Shown: one piece after another, positions 1 through 8,207 of the stretch
Layout: every line of letters begins with the position of its first letter
Position numbering within the stretch: position 1 is the first letter of the stretch
NCBI GenBank assembly: GCA_900635495.1
Contig: LR134136.1
Location: forward strand, 2,604,001 to 2,668,000
From: Atlantibacter hermannii
GTDB taxonomy: Bacteria > Pseudomonadota > Gammaproteobacteria > Enterobacterales > Enterobacteriaceae
Direction: 5' to 3'
Length of the DNA: 64,000 nucleotides
Made by a program: the position numbers and the translations under genes
Notes under the pieces: model-generated
Told to the model about the DNA's origin: nothing
Seen by the model: only the letters and a program-made list of their open reading frames with translations
Database searches by the model: none

Positions 1-180
1 ATCTATTTTTATTAACGGGCGATTTCAGAATGGCAATTCATTGTTCGATAATTTGTAATAAAAGTTATTTAAATATACGGATTAAATCAGTAATTAAAAT
101 ATATCTATTTCCGGAGATTATTATTGTTACGCGAAGACGGAATGTATGAGACGAGGATGGCAACGGATAAGCGCACATCA

Positions 181-303
181 AAAAAAAAGCCGACTGCTTA
201 GAGTCGGCGTCGTACGAATTAAATTGTGCTATGCAGTAATTCAAAAAAGGAAGTAAGACAATATGGAGCGCAACGCCCATCGCTTGACGTTGCATTCACC
301 TGC
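181..303 (-). ncRNA. fnrS: FnrS small regulatory RNA
   Basis: Read on the minus strand, the sequence starts GCAGGTGAATGCAACGTC, runs through a conserved CGATGGGCGTTGCGC segment, and ends in a GCCGACT/AGTCGGC hairpin followed by nine T residues. This matches the E. coli FnrS sRNA nearly base for base except in the terminator loop. Its place upstream of zntB is also the E. coli position. FnrS is an Hfq-dependent RNA made under anaerobiosis that represses mRNAs for aerobic functions such as sodB and maeA. An FNR-like palindrome lies about 42 bases upstream of the 5' end. The 5' end is placed by similarity, not measured. Confidence 0.95.
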
Positions 304-335
304 GAGAAAGAGTTTGCCCGATGTCTCACTCTTTT

Positions 336-355
336 TTATTGACTTCGCTCAATAA
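336..355 (-). promoter_or_regulatory. FNR-type operator of fnrS
   Basis: A nearly perfect 20-bp palindrome contains TTGAG-N4-GTCAA on the minus strand, which fits the FNR half-sites TTGAN/NTCAA. Its centre is about 42 bp upstream of the FnrS 5' end, the usual distance for a class II activator site. Confidence 0.8.
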
Positions 356-376
356 GAAACGCTTTTAAAAGCGTCA
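351..376 (-). terminator. possible zntB terminator
   Basis: A 16-bp perfect palindrome (ACGCTTTT/AAAAGCGT) lies just after the zntB stop and is followed on the minus strand by TTCTTATT. It is AU-rich and weak, and it overlaps the edge of the FNR box, so termination here is only a suggestion. Confidence 0.35.
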
Positions 377-398
377 ATTCTGTTAAAAATGTGAAATT

Positions 399-1382
399 TT
401 ACAGCCATTTACTACGATGTAACCACCATGTAACACCCCCAATCAGAACCACCAACATCACGCAAAACAGACTGAAACCTAATCGCCAGTCGCCGCCGGG
501 TATGCCGCCGAGGTTGACGCCAAACAACCCGGTTAAAAAGGTACTGGGCAAAAAGACCATCGCCATCAGCGACATGGTGTAAGAGCGCCGGGCCAGAGAT
601 TCCTGCATCACCTGTGAAATCTCATCGGCCATAATCGCCGTACGGGAAATGCAGGCGTCAATTTCATCCAGCCCGCGTCCCAGTCTGTCGGCGATATCCT
701 GCATGCGGCGGCGATGATCGTCGGTCATCCACGGCAGTCGCTCGCTGGCTAAACGGGAATAGACGTCGCGCTGCGGCGCCATATAGCGACGCATCACGAT
801 AAGCTGTTTACGCAGCAAGGCTAAAAATCCGCGTGGCGGCACTTGCTGATCCATCAGGCTGTCTTCCAGATCGATAATTTTGTCGTGCAGTTCCTCAATA
901 AACTCACTGGCATGATCGGTCAGCGCGTCGCATACATCCACCAGCCAACCGCCAACGTCCGTTGGGCCCGTGCCGTCGTTGAGATCCTGCACCACATCAT
1001 CCAGCGCCAGCACTTTACGCTGACGGGTCGATACAATCAGCCGCTCATCCATATAAAGGCGCATCGCCACCAGTTGATCGGGTCGCTCATCGGTGCTGCC
1101 GTTGATACAGCGTAGGGTGATCAGCGTCCCATCGCCCAACCGCGATACCCTTGGACGCGTGCTTTCTCCCGCCAGCGCATCGCGTATGGTATTTGGCAAG
1201 AGCGGCGTCGTCGCCAGCCATTCGGCGCTTTCGGGATGGGTATAATTGAGATGCAGCCAACAGGGGTGCTCGTTATCAATAATATCGTTGTTGTCTAACG
1301 GCTTCACGCCGCCTTTGCCGTCCAGAGTCCATGCGAAAACCGCATCCGGCACATTCATTTCTGATCCCTTGATCGCCTGCAC
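399..1382 (-). CDS. zntB: ZntB zinc transporter (CorA family)
   Basis: The 327-residue product matches E. coli ZntB in length and almost throughout. It is an inner-membrane CorA-type channel/transporter that moves Zn2+. The long cytoplasmic N-terminal domain is followed by two C-terminal membrane helices, with the signature GVN of the GxN motif at the end of the first ([12 protein letters not shown]). The start is GTG at 1382 with a strong AGGAGG Shine-Dalgarno 5 bases upstream; E. coli zntB also uses GTG. It lies between fnrS and a divergent diguanylate cyclase gene, as in E. coli. Confidence 0.97.
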   Translation of the reverse strand: MQAIKGSEMNVPDAVFAWTLDGKGGVKPLDNNDIIDNEHPCWLHLNYTHPESAEWLATTPLLPNTIRDALAGESTRPRVSRLGDGTLITLRCINGSTDERPDQLVAMRLYMDERLIVSTRQRKVLALDDVVQDLNDGTGPTDVGGWLVDVCDALTDHASEFIEELHDKIIDLEDSLMDQQVPPRGFLALLRKQLIVMRRYMAPQRDVYSRLASERLPWMTDDHRRRMQDIADRLGRGLDEIDACISRTAIMADEISQVMQESLARRSYTMSLMAMVFLPSTFLTGLFGVNLGGIPGGDWRLGFSLFCVMLVVLIGGVTWWLHRSKWL

Positions 1383-1561
1383 ATTCGCCTCCTGTTTTGA
1401 CCGGGCAACCCTGTCAGTCTAGCCCCCTACTTTATTGTCGCAAGAGTTGACGCTTTTTCGTCTTATCGTTTGCTCACAACAAAAGCAAACAGTTAACATG
1501 AGCGGTATAAATCGCATAATTACGTAACATTTTCTGTATTCTTTTTCACCAGGGGCAATGC

Positions 1562-2716
1562 GTGACTGCAAAACAGCCAGGCTCTGGCAATCTTGATATT
1601 CACACTGATGAAATGCGCCGTCAGGCCATTACTGTCAGCGTGAATTGGTTCTTATGGGTAAACATTCTGTTCTCACTGTTTATTCTTGGCCGCAGCTATT
1701 TCTCAACGGACCCGTTAACCGTCGTGTTGCATCGTCCGACGCATGTGCTGGAAATCGCCATGGTCTTGGTGCTCGCGGCGTCATCCGGCGTGCTGTTTAT
1801 TTTACGGATGGCCCCTGACCCGGAGGCGCTCTGGTTAAGCCAGCTTGCAAAAGGGACCGTTCTGTTACTGAGTCTGGCCTGGGCGCTGGCGTTTTATGTG
1901 TTTATCGCCAGCGACGACATGCGGGTCATTTTTCCTCTGGCTGCGCTGCTGCTGTTTACCGCGCTCATTTCGCTCTATTTCGATGCCCGCGTCCTGCTCA
2001 CCTTCATCGTGCCTGTCTTGCTCTCGATTTTGTTGAGTTCCGTGGTTTATGACCAGATACCCGGCCCGCTTAACGCAGTGTTATGGATTTTGCTGGCGGC
2101 GCTATTGGAATCGGGCCGTCGGATGTTGAATAGCTGGTTTTTACTGGCGTTGCGGCGTAGCGAGGAAAAGCGCGATTTGATCATGCAACTGGAGACGCTG
2201 GCTAGCTACGATCCCTTAACGGGCATCGCCAATCGCCGCACCTTTCAGCAGCAACTGGATAACGCCATCCAGGAAGCCACCCTTAACGGCGGCGAACTGG
2301 CGATGATTATGGTGGATGTCGATCATTTTAAACGTTTCAACGATCATTACGGCCATCAGGCCGGCGATGTGTGCCTGCGGGAAGTGGCGAATCAATTAAG
2401 CAGTGCCGTTCGTCGCCAGGGCGATTGCGTGGCGCGGTTGGGTGGTGAGGAATTCGCAATCTTATTACCCGGCGGTGGACGCGACGCGGCGTTACGGGTA
2501 GCCCGACGGCTGGCGTGGCGCCTTGAAAACCAGGCCATTGCTCATGCCGCGTCACCCGTAAGGCCGCACGTCACCGTAAGTCAGGGTGTTTCAGTCTGGA
2601 AACCCGAGATGTCCGGGGCAGTACTTATCGCGCAGGCCGATGCGGCGCTGTATCAGGCTAAAGAGAAGGGGCGCAACTGCTGGCAAGAATTTGACGCGCA
2701 ACCCAGGCCGGATTAA
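1562..2716 (+). CDS. membrane GGDEF diguanylate cyclase
   Basis: The 384-residue protein has about six hydrophobic segments (roughly residues 28-45, 62-82, 98-116, 121-138, 144-162, 172-190) and then a C-terminal GGDEF domain. The active-site loop GGEEF is at 294-298 and a product-inhibition site RQGD at 285-288, five residues before it, so the enzyme should make c-di-GMP and be feedback inhibited. The start is GTG at 1562, behind AGGGGC. It sits where E. coli has dgcM beside zntB, but dgcM carries N-terminal PAS domains and no such membrane part, so this looks like a non-orthologous replacement. The sensed signal is unknown. Its stop overlaps the convergent ybiI stop. Confidence 0.9.
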   Translation: MTAKQPGSGNLDIHTDEMRRQAITVSVNWFLWVNILFSLFILGRSYFSTDPLTVVLHRPTHVLEIAMVLVLAASSGVLFILRMAPDPEALWLSQLAKGTVLLLSLAWALAFYVFIASDDMRVIFPLAALLLFTALISLYFDARVLLTFIVPVLLSILLSSVVYDQIPGPLNAVLWILLAALLESGRRMLNSWFLLALRRSEEKRDLIMQLETLASYDPLTGIANRRTFQQQLDNAIQEATLNGGELAMIMVDVDHFKRFNDHYGHQAGDVCLREVANQLSSAVRRQGDCVARLGGEEFAILLPGGGRDAALRVARRLAWRLENQAIAHAASPVRPHVTVSQGVSVWKPEMSGAVLIAQADAALYQAKEKGRNCWQEFDAQPRPD

Positions 2717-2979
2717 CGCAACTGGCTGTCTTTGGAACCCCGACGGTTATAGCCTGAGAAACGCTGTTTTTCCGCATCTGCTTTCTGCTGGCAGTTAATA
2801 CACAGCCGTACGCCAGGTACGGCTTTTTGCCGCGCGGGAGGAATGGGTTCGCCACACTCTTCGCAATGGGTCAGGCTCTCGCCCGACCCCAGGTCCTGAC
2901 GCGCCCGGGAAATCGCATCTTCAATAGTGCTGTCGATTTGCTGCTGTACTGCGTCATCATTAGCCCAACCGGATGCCAT
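2713..2979 (-). CDS. ybiI: YbiI, DksA/TraR-type zinc-finger protein
   Basis: The 88-residue product begins MASGWANDDAV and ends YNRRGSKDSQLR, as E. coli YbiI does, and has the same length. A four-cysteine zinc finger (CEEC...CINC) marks the DksA/TraR family, whose members act on RNA polymerase; the role of YbiI itself is not settled. The start at 2979 follows AAGGGGGTGAAC; upstream in-frame ATGs are disfavoured because they overlap another small ORF and lack similarity. In E. coli ybiI lies elsewhere, near fiu/ybiX, so its position here is a rearrangement. Confidence 0.93.
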   Translation of the reverse strand: MASGWANDDAVQQQIDSTIEDAISRARQDLGSGESLTHCEECGEPIPPARQKAVPGVRLCINCQQKADAEKQRFSGYNRRGSKDSQLR

Positions 2980-3013
2980 GTTCACCCCCTTGAGGTTACG
3001 CCGCACAGGGCGT

Positions 3014-3109
3014 TCAATAGTCATGTTCGCTGTCATCTGCCGCCGAGAAAAATACCCAAACCGCAGCCGTGGCAATAATGCATGCAATGACAAAGGCCAT
3101 CCACCACAT
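3014..3109 (-). CDS. putative 31-residue single-span membrane peptide
   Basis: An ATG at 3109 follows a strong GGGGGTGAG Shine-Dalgarno and opens a 31-codon frame. The peptide is MWWMAFVIACIIATAAV followed by WVFFSAADDSEHDY: one hydrophobic helix of about 20 residues with an acidic C-terminus. It ends 34 bp before ybiI and would be co-transcribed with it. The pattern resembles the small inner-membrane proteins of enterics, but I do not recognise a named family. Support is the ribosome site plus the hydrophobic profile only. Confidence 0.6.
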   Translation of the reverse strand: MWWMAFVIACIIATAAVWVFFSAADDSEHDY

Positions 3110-3206
3110 CTCTCACCCCCTACCGTTATGACTCATGGTAAGTATAACGTAGAGGGGAATTTCGCCTTTAGGCATAGGCTGAAAGTGCTGTATACCGCAT
3201 AAAACC

Positions 3207-3234
3207 AATAAAAAACCGCTCAGAACGAGCGGTT
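3207..3234 (-). terminator. zinT terminator
   Basis: On the minus strand, AACCGCTC-GTTCT-GAGCGGTT is followed by TTTTATTGG, a typical Rho-independent terminator just after the zinT stop. Confidence 0.85.
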
Positions 3235-3256
3235 TGCGAGGGGAAACTGGTTACGA

Positions 3257-3904
3257 TTAATGGTGGAGCATTTCATCCACCACCTGCTCTTTCATGAGCT
3301 GGTATGGGTAATACGTTGGCCAGTTATCCATCTCTTTCAGCAATGCATCCTGCGAGGTGTTGCCCATAAAAATATGGTAATGGGTGGATTTACGCGGCGC
3401 GATAATATGGTCGCTGAACTGCACGAATTTCGGTGCATTGCTGTTGGCATCTTTGCATTCAAACAGATAACGAACGCCCTTTTTACCTGACTGATACGTC
3501 AGAATTTTATGCCCCGCATACTCATATTTACAGCTACTGACCCGGTCGCCGACGTGGAATTCCATGACGCCATTTTCAATACCAATCGTCTCAACGTCAG
3601 TGGCATAGCCTTTACGGTAATACTCTTTAATCTGCTCAGCGGTTTTGCTGCCATCTTTTTCGGCTTTCTTTTTGAATACCGGATCAAGATCGCCGCTGAG
3701 TAATAAGGGATAAACTGACTGCCAGACCCCATCCCAGTCCGAAAGCTGACGGTCCTGGACATTCTTATCGTCAAACACCCCTTCCATCGCTTTTTGTTCA
3801 ATCTCCGTCATCGGTTTTCCGTGAGAATGTCCGTGCGCAATCGCGTGTCCGCTAACCAGAAGTGCACCCAGCGTCATGGCTAATGTTGAAAAATGACCTG
3901 CCAA
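3257..3904 (-). CDS. zinT: ZinT periplasmic zinc-binding protein
   Basis: The protein (215 residues from the chosen start; 216 in E. coli) is the periplasmic metal-binding protein ZinT/YodA, which supports ZnuABC under zinc starvation. A signal peptide is followed by the histidine-rich HGHSHGKP, and the body is strongly conserved ([33 protein letters not shown]). I place the start at TTG 3904, behind GAGGGA, because it aligns with the E. coli N-terminus; the ATG at 3949 would add 15 unlikely residues and overlap the Zur operator. A Zur-type palindrome lies just upstream. In E. coli zinT is at a different locus. Confidence 0.92.
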   Translation of the reverse strand: MAGHFSTLAMTLGALLVSGHAIAHGHSHGKPMTEIEQKAMEGVFDDKNVQDRQLSDWDGVWQSVYPLLLSGDLDPVFKKKAEKDGSKTAEQIKEYYRKGYATDVETIGIENGVMEFHVGDRVSSCKYEYAGHKILTYQSGKKGVRYLFECKDANSNAPKFVQFSDHIIAPRKSTHYHIFMGNTSQDALLKEMDNWPTYYPYQLMKEQVVDEMLHH

Positions 3905-3928
3905 AATAGATCCCTCATTCCGTTTCGT

Positions 3929-3953
3929 TGTTAAGTTATAATATAACATAACA
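3929..3953 (-). promoter_or_regulatory. zinT: Zur operator of zinT
   Basis: The core GTTATAATATAAC (3935-3947) is symmetric around base 3941, and TGTTA/TAACA flank it in further symmetry, giving a 25-bp palindrome. This fits the Zur consensus found at znuABC and zinT. Zinc-loaded Zur should repress zinT here. Confidence 0.85.
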
Positions 3954-3967
3954 TGTTTAACGAAGAT

Positions 3968-4004
3968 GAAAAGCCTCTGACGCGAATTTTCGCGCCGGAG
4001 GCTT
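3968..4004 (-). terminator. mppA terminator
   Basis: On the minus strand an AAGCCTC/GAGGCTT stem encloses an inner GCGAA/TTCGC pairing and is followed by TTCATC. It lies 26 bp after the mppA stop. Confidence 0.7.
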
Positions 4005-4029
4005 CGTTAAGGCTGAGGGGAAGGAAAAA

Positions 4030-5649
4030 CTAGTGTTTAATCAGGTACATTGTGCGGGTATAGGCCACATCTTCCGGATTGTTGATAGGATAACCCTTAA
4101 CCCACGGCTTGATTAATCGTCCATTGGTGTACTGGTAAATCGGCGCGATGGGCGCTTTTTCAGCCAGAATTTTTTCGGCCTGGTTGTAATCCATATTGCG
4201 CGCTTCAGCAGTATTTTCCCGGCTGGCTTGCTCCAGCACTTTGTCATAGGCCGGATCGTTGAAACGGGAAATATTGCCGCTGTGCGTTGAGGTTAGCAGC
4301 GACAGGAACGTGGACGGCTCATTATAATCCCCCACCCATGACGCGCGGATCACATCAAAATTCCCGGTATTACGGCTGTCGATGTAGGTTTTCCACTCCT
4401 GATTCTGGAGCTTCACGTCTACCCCAAGATTCTTTTTCCACATCGACGCCACGGCAATGGCGATTTTTTGATGATTTTCGGAGGTGTTATACAGCAGCGT
4501 CAGATTGAGCGGTTTGTTTGGGCCATAGCCTGCCGCCTGAAGTAACGTTTTCGCCTGCGCGTTGAGCTCCTGCTGGCTCATGTCTTCAAACATCGATTTT
4601 GTCGGTTTGAAATCCGCCGTCACATCCGGGGTAAACCGCCACGCGGGCTTCTCGCCGGTTCCCAGCACTTTATCCGCGATAATGCGCCGGTCGATGGTCA
4701 TACTCAGCGCCAGACGCACCCGTGGGTCCGCCGTTGGGCCTTTTTGCGTGTTGAAAGCGTAGTAATACGTGCCTAACTGCGGAGGGGTATAAACCTGGCC
4801 GGGAATATCTTTCAGCAGTTTTTGATACATGTTCTTCGGGAAGGACTCCGTGATATCCACATCGCCTGCCAGATAACGTTTCGTGGCGGCAGATTCCTGA
4901 TTGATCGGCACGAAAGTGACCCGGGTGATCACGGTTTTGGCATTATCCCAGTAATTTTTATTCGGCGTCGCCACCAGTTTTTCATTCACCACCCGCTCGG
5001 TCAGGGTGTACGCGCCGTTGCCCACCAGATTGCCGGGCCGGGTCCAGTCGCCGCCCCATTTTTCAATGGCTGCTTTAGGCGTTGGGTAAAGTGAGAAATT
5101 CGCCGTCAGGTTGGGGAAATACGGCACCGGTTTGTCGAGTTCCACGCGTAATGTGGTGGCGTCAGGGGCAGACACGCCCAGCTTATCGGCAGGCATTTTG
5201 CCGTCGATAATGGCCTGGGCATTGGTGATCCCCGCCAGCGCGGCAAACCAGGCGAAGGACGAGGTGTTTTTCGGATCAACCAGCCGCTGCCAGCTGTAGA
5301 CGAAATCCTGGGCCGTCACCGGCGTGCCGTCTGACCAGCGCGCGTCGTCGCGCAGGCTGAACGTCCAGACCCGGTTGTCGCTGCTTTGCCATTTAGTGGC
5401 GACGCCGGGAACTAACTCGCCCTTCTCGTTTTGATTTACCAGCCCCTCAAACAGATCGCGGATCACCTGAATTTCCGGCAGCCCTACCGCTTTCACCGGG
5501 TCGAGTGAAGCGGGCTCATCTTTGATATGACGCACCAGCTCCTGCTTTTCAGCCAGCGTCGTGCCCTGAGGCACATCCGCCGCGAATGCAGGCGTTATGG
5601 AACTGCCGGCCAGTAACACGCCGGTTGCAACACGCACGGGAAACTTCAT
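4030..5649 (-). CDS. mppA: MppA murein tripeptide-binding protein
   Basis: This periplasmic solute-binding protein of the OppA family (539 residues; 537 in E. coli) binds L-Ala-gamma-D-Glu-meso-DAP and hands it to the Opp permease for cell-wall recycling. A signal peptide ends in AFAAD. The body is close to E. coli MppA, for example LVRHIKDEPASLDP and FNTQKGPTADPRVRLALS. The start at 5649 follows GGGGGTGGGT and matches the family N-terminus; an ATG 13 codons upstream does not. In E. coli pgrR and ycjY separate mppA from mpaA; here mppA is directly divergent from mpaA. Confidence 0.96.
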   Translation of the reverse strand: MKFPVRVATGVLLAGSSITPAFAADVPQGTTLAEKQELVRHIKDEPASLDPVKAVGLPEIQVIRDLFEGLVNQNEKGELVPGVATKWQSSDNRVWTFSLRDDARWSDGTPVTAQDFVYSWQRLVDPKNTSSFAWFAALAGITNAQAIIDGKMPADKLGVSAPDATTLRVELDKPVPYFPNLTANFSLYPTPKAAIEKWGGDWTRPGNLVGNGAYTLTERVVNEKLVATPNKNYWDNAKTVITRVTFVPINQESAATKRYLAGDVDITESFPKNMYQKLLKDIPGQVYTPPQLGTYYYAFNTQKGPTADPRVRLALSMTIDRRIIADKVLGTGEKPAWRFTPDVTADFKPTKSMFEDMSQQELNAQAKTLLQAAGYGPNKPLNLTLLYNTSENHQKIAIAVASMWKKNLGVDVKLQNQEWKTYIDSRNTGNFDVIRASWVGDYNEPSTFLSLLTSTHSGNISRFNDPAYDKVLEQASRENTAEARNMDYNQAEKILAEKAPIAPIYQYTNGRLIKPWVKGYPINNPEDVAYTRTMYLIKH

Positions 5650-5852
5650 ACCCACCCCCAAAAATAAGTGATACCGCCGCGTTTTCACAGGCGGGCCAGC
5701 CGTTTTAATTGGCGTTAATTATTTGTTTTGACGAGGTGAAATGCAAACCCCGACGCGGAATTATCATCAGAAATGTGCTCGGGCGCAGGCAGTTGATTTA
5801 TCGTCGCTTTTGCTCAACACTCAACGAATCATCTCTCTACGGAACGGTTTTT

Positions 5853-6566
5853 ATGACGACGTTACGCCCTCGTTCGCAACGCGGCCATTTCCCCCCCGGC
5901 GCGGAGCGCTACGGTAAAAGCGTGTTTGGCGCGCCGCTGCTCTGGTTTCCGGCACCTGAGGCCAGTGAAAACGCGGGTTTGATACTGGCGGGCACCCATG
6001 GCGATGAGAATGCCGCCATGGTGACGCTCTCCTGCGCCCTGCGCACGCTGGAGCCGCAACATCGCCAGCATCATGTGGTGCTGGCGGTTAATCCGGACGG
6101 CTGCCAGCTGGGACTGCGTGCTAACGCACACGGCGTGGACTTAAACCGTAATTTTCCGTCGGCCAACTGGCGAGCGGGCGAAACGGTCTATCGCTGGAAC
6201 AGCGCAGCGGAAAAACGCGACGTGGTGTTATCGACCGGTGAAAAACCCGGTTCAGAGCCCGAAACCGTGGCGCTGTGCCAGTTGATCCATCAGATTGCCC
6301 CGCGCTGGGTAGTGTCGTTCCACGATCCGCTCGGCTGTATAGAAGACCCCGCCGCCAGCCCGCTCGGACACTGGTTGGCTCAGGCATTCAACCTGCCGCT
6401 GGTGACCAGCGTCGGCTATGACACACCGGGTTCTTTCGGCAGCTGGTGCGCGGATATCAGCCTGCCCTGTATTACGGCGGAATTCCCTCCCATCTCTGCC
6501 GATGAAGCCACTGAGCGCTATCTTGAGGCCATGACGGCGCTCCTGCACTGGCAACCTTACAGGTGA
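5853..6566 (+). CDS. mpaA: MpaA murein tripeptide amidase
   Basis: MpaA is a cytoplasmic zinc carboxypeptidase (M14 family) that cleaves the gamma-D-Glu-meso-DAP bond of recycled murein tripeptide. The zinc site HGDEN and the later SFHD histidine are present, as is the CITAEFPP segment near the end. The protein has 237 residues, against 242 in E. coli. The ATG at 5853 (MTTLRPRSQRG) aligns with the family; an in-frame extension to 5709 shows no similarity. The 3' end overlaps that of convergent ycjG by 10 bp, and the neighbour makes the next enzyme of the same recycling route. Confidence 0.95.
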   Translation: MTTLRPRSQRGHFPPGAERYGKSVFGAPLLWFPAPEASENAGLILAGTHGDENAAMVTLSCALRTLEPQHRQHHVVLAVNPDGCQLGLRANAHGVDLNRNFPSANWRAGETVYRWNSAAEKRDVVLSTGEKPGSEPETVALCQLIHQIAPRWVVSFHDPLGCIEDPAASPLGHWLAQAFNLPLVTSVGYDTPGSFGSWCADISLPCITAEFPPISADEATERYLEAMTALLHWQPYR

Positions 6567-7522
6567 ATCGCGCCGGTTGAATAATTAAGCGCAGGCTCCA
6601 CATCCACCGCTAGCCATGTGGGGCCATCAAGATCCGCAAAGCGCGCCGCTACGCTCAACGGCAGGGCCGCCGCAATCGCGCGTGAAGTACACAACATACA
6701 GCCCAACATCACCTCAAAGCCCTGCTCCCTGGCCGCTTCACTTAACAGTAACGCCTCCGTCAGGCCGCCGGTTTTATCCAGCTTGATATTGACCATGTCG
6801 TACCGTCGCGTAAGCCCGGCCAGTGATTCCCGGGTATGGCAACTCTCATCAGCGCAAATGGGTAAAGGATGGATAAAGTTTTCCAGTTGACTGTCTTCCG
6901 CTGCGGGAAGCGGCTGCTCCAGCATCGCCACGCCAAGATCCGCCAGTAGCTGGCAGCGTGCCGCAAGGCCGTCGCTGGACCAGGATTCATTGGCGTCGAC
7001 AATCAACGTAGCCGTAGGCACGGCGGCGCGGATCGCCACCATCCGCTCGGTGATTAGTCTGTCATCAAGTTTGATTTTCAGTAGACGGGCGCCTTTTTCA
7101 CATAATACTGCCGCCGAGCTGGCCATCTGTTCCGGGGTGCCAATACTGACAGTTTGCGCGGTCAGAACAAACTCCGGCAGCGTTACGCCGGTCAGTGCGC
7201 TGAGCGGTTTTCCCTGGCTTCGGGCATCGAGATCCCACAATGCGCAATCCACCGCGTTGCGCGCAGCCCCGGCGGGCAATAACGTCTGGAGTTGCTCGCG
7301 CGTGGCACCGGATTCGAGCGCCTCGACGACGGTCATGATCTGCGCCATGACTGACTCAACGCTTTCTCCGTAGCGGGGATACGGGGTACATTCGCCAACG
7401 CCCTTGATGCCGTCCTGCTCAATTTCCACCACCACGACCACCGCTTCATTGCGCGTCCCGCGCGAAATAACAAACGGGGAATGCAGGGGCCAGGACTCCT
7501 GATAAACTTTTACGCTGCGCAT
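6557..7522 (-). CDS. ycjG: L-Ala-D/L-Glu epimerase YcjG
   Basis: The 321-residue protein is an enolase-superfamily enzyme of the muconate-lactonizing subgroup and has the same length as E. coli YcjG. It epimerises L-Ala-D-Glu, the product of MpaA action, to L-Ala-L-Glu. Visible active-site segments are the Lys-x-Lys pair (LLKIKLDD), the metal ligands in DANESW, EQPLP and CADESCH, and the second lysine in VNIKLDKTGG. It completes a local mppA-mpaA-ycjG murein-peptide recycling group. Confidence 0.95.
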   Translation of the reverse strand: MRSVKVYQESWPLHSPFVISRGTRNEAVVVVVEIEQDGIKGVGECTPYPRYGESVESVMAQIMTVVEALESGATREQLQTLLPAGAARNAVDCALWDLDARSQGKPLSALTGVTLPEFVLTAQTVSIGTPEQMASSAAVLCEKGARLLKIKLDDRLITERMVAIRAAVPTATLIVDANESWSSDGLAARCQLLADLGVAMLEQPLPAAEDSQLENFIHPLPICADESCHTRESLAGLTRRYDMVNIKLDKTGGLTEALLLSEAAREQGFEVMLGCMLCTSRAIAAALPLSVAARFADLDGPTWLAVDVEPALNYSTGAIHL

Positions 7523-7659
7523 GAATATTCCTTCTCAGCAAATTTGTCTCAGTATAACCAGCGAATTTCCCGTCTGCCGATTCAGTTTTTTATATTCATC
7601 TGATGCATGATGGCATACACTGTCGGCGACGTTAACTATATGTAAACAGGAAGATAACT

Positions 7660-8163
7660 ATGTCACAAATCGTTCATTTTCAGGGCAATCCGGTATCCGT
7701 AGTGGGTCAGATCCCGGCGCAAGGCAGCAAAGCTCAGCCGTTCAGCCTGGTGGCAAAAGATCTGTCCGACGTTACGCTTGGCCAGTTTGCCGGCAAACGT
7801 AAGGTCCTGAACATTTTCCCAAGCATTGATACCGGCGTGTGCGCCGCATCAGTGCGTAAGTTCAACCAACTGGCCACCAGCGTAGATAACACCGTGGTGC
7901 TGTGCATTTCCGCAGACCTGCCGTTCGCCCAGTCCCGCTTCTGCGGCGCGGAAGGCCTGAGCAATGTCATCACCCTGTCTACCCTGCGTAACCCGGAATT
8001 CCAACAGGATTACGGCGTAGGTATCGAAGAAGGCGCGCTGAAAGGTCTGACCGCTCGCGCCGTGGTGGTGATTAACGAGCAGGACGAAGTCGTATTCAGC
8101 GAACTGGTGAATGAAATCACCCACGAGCCGAATTACGATGCCGCGCTGGAAGCGCTGAAATAA
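7660..8163 (+). CDS. tpx: thiol peroxidase Tpx
   Basis: This 167-residue atypical 2-Cys peroxiredoxin reduces alkyl hydroperoxides and H2O2 with thioredoxin. The peroxidatic cysteine lies in [15 protein letters not shown] and the resolving cysteine in [11 protein letters not shown]. The length equals that of E. coli Tpx. AGGAAGATAACT precedes the ATG. It is transcribed alone and ends at a strong bidirectional terminator shared with tyrR. Confidence 0.97.
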   Translation: MSQIVHFQGNPVSVVGQIPAQGSKAQPFSLVAKDLSDVTLGQFAGKRKVLNIFPSIDTGVCAASVRKFNQLATSVDNTVVLCISADLPFAQSRFCGAEGLSNVITLSTLRNPEFQQDYGVGIEEGALKGLTARAVVVINEQDEVVFSELVNEITHEPNYDAALEALK

Positions 8164-8166
8164 GCA

Positions 8167-8195
8167 AAAGGGGGCGTTAAGCCCCCTTCTTTTTT
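8167..8195. terminator. bidirectional tpx/tyrR terminator
   Basis: A GGGGGC-GTTAA-GCCCCC hairpin has a T-rich tail on the plus strand and TTTTGC on the minus strand. It lies between the convergent ends of tpx and tyrR. Confidence 0.88.
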
Positions 8196-8207
8196 GCGTT
8201 AATTCTG

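Noticed and set aside
65..295. 76-codon frame on the minus strand
   Set aside because: It covers the FnrS RNA gene, which explains the conservation; the frame itself has no sensible ribosome site.
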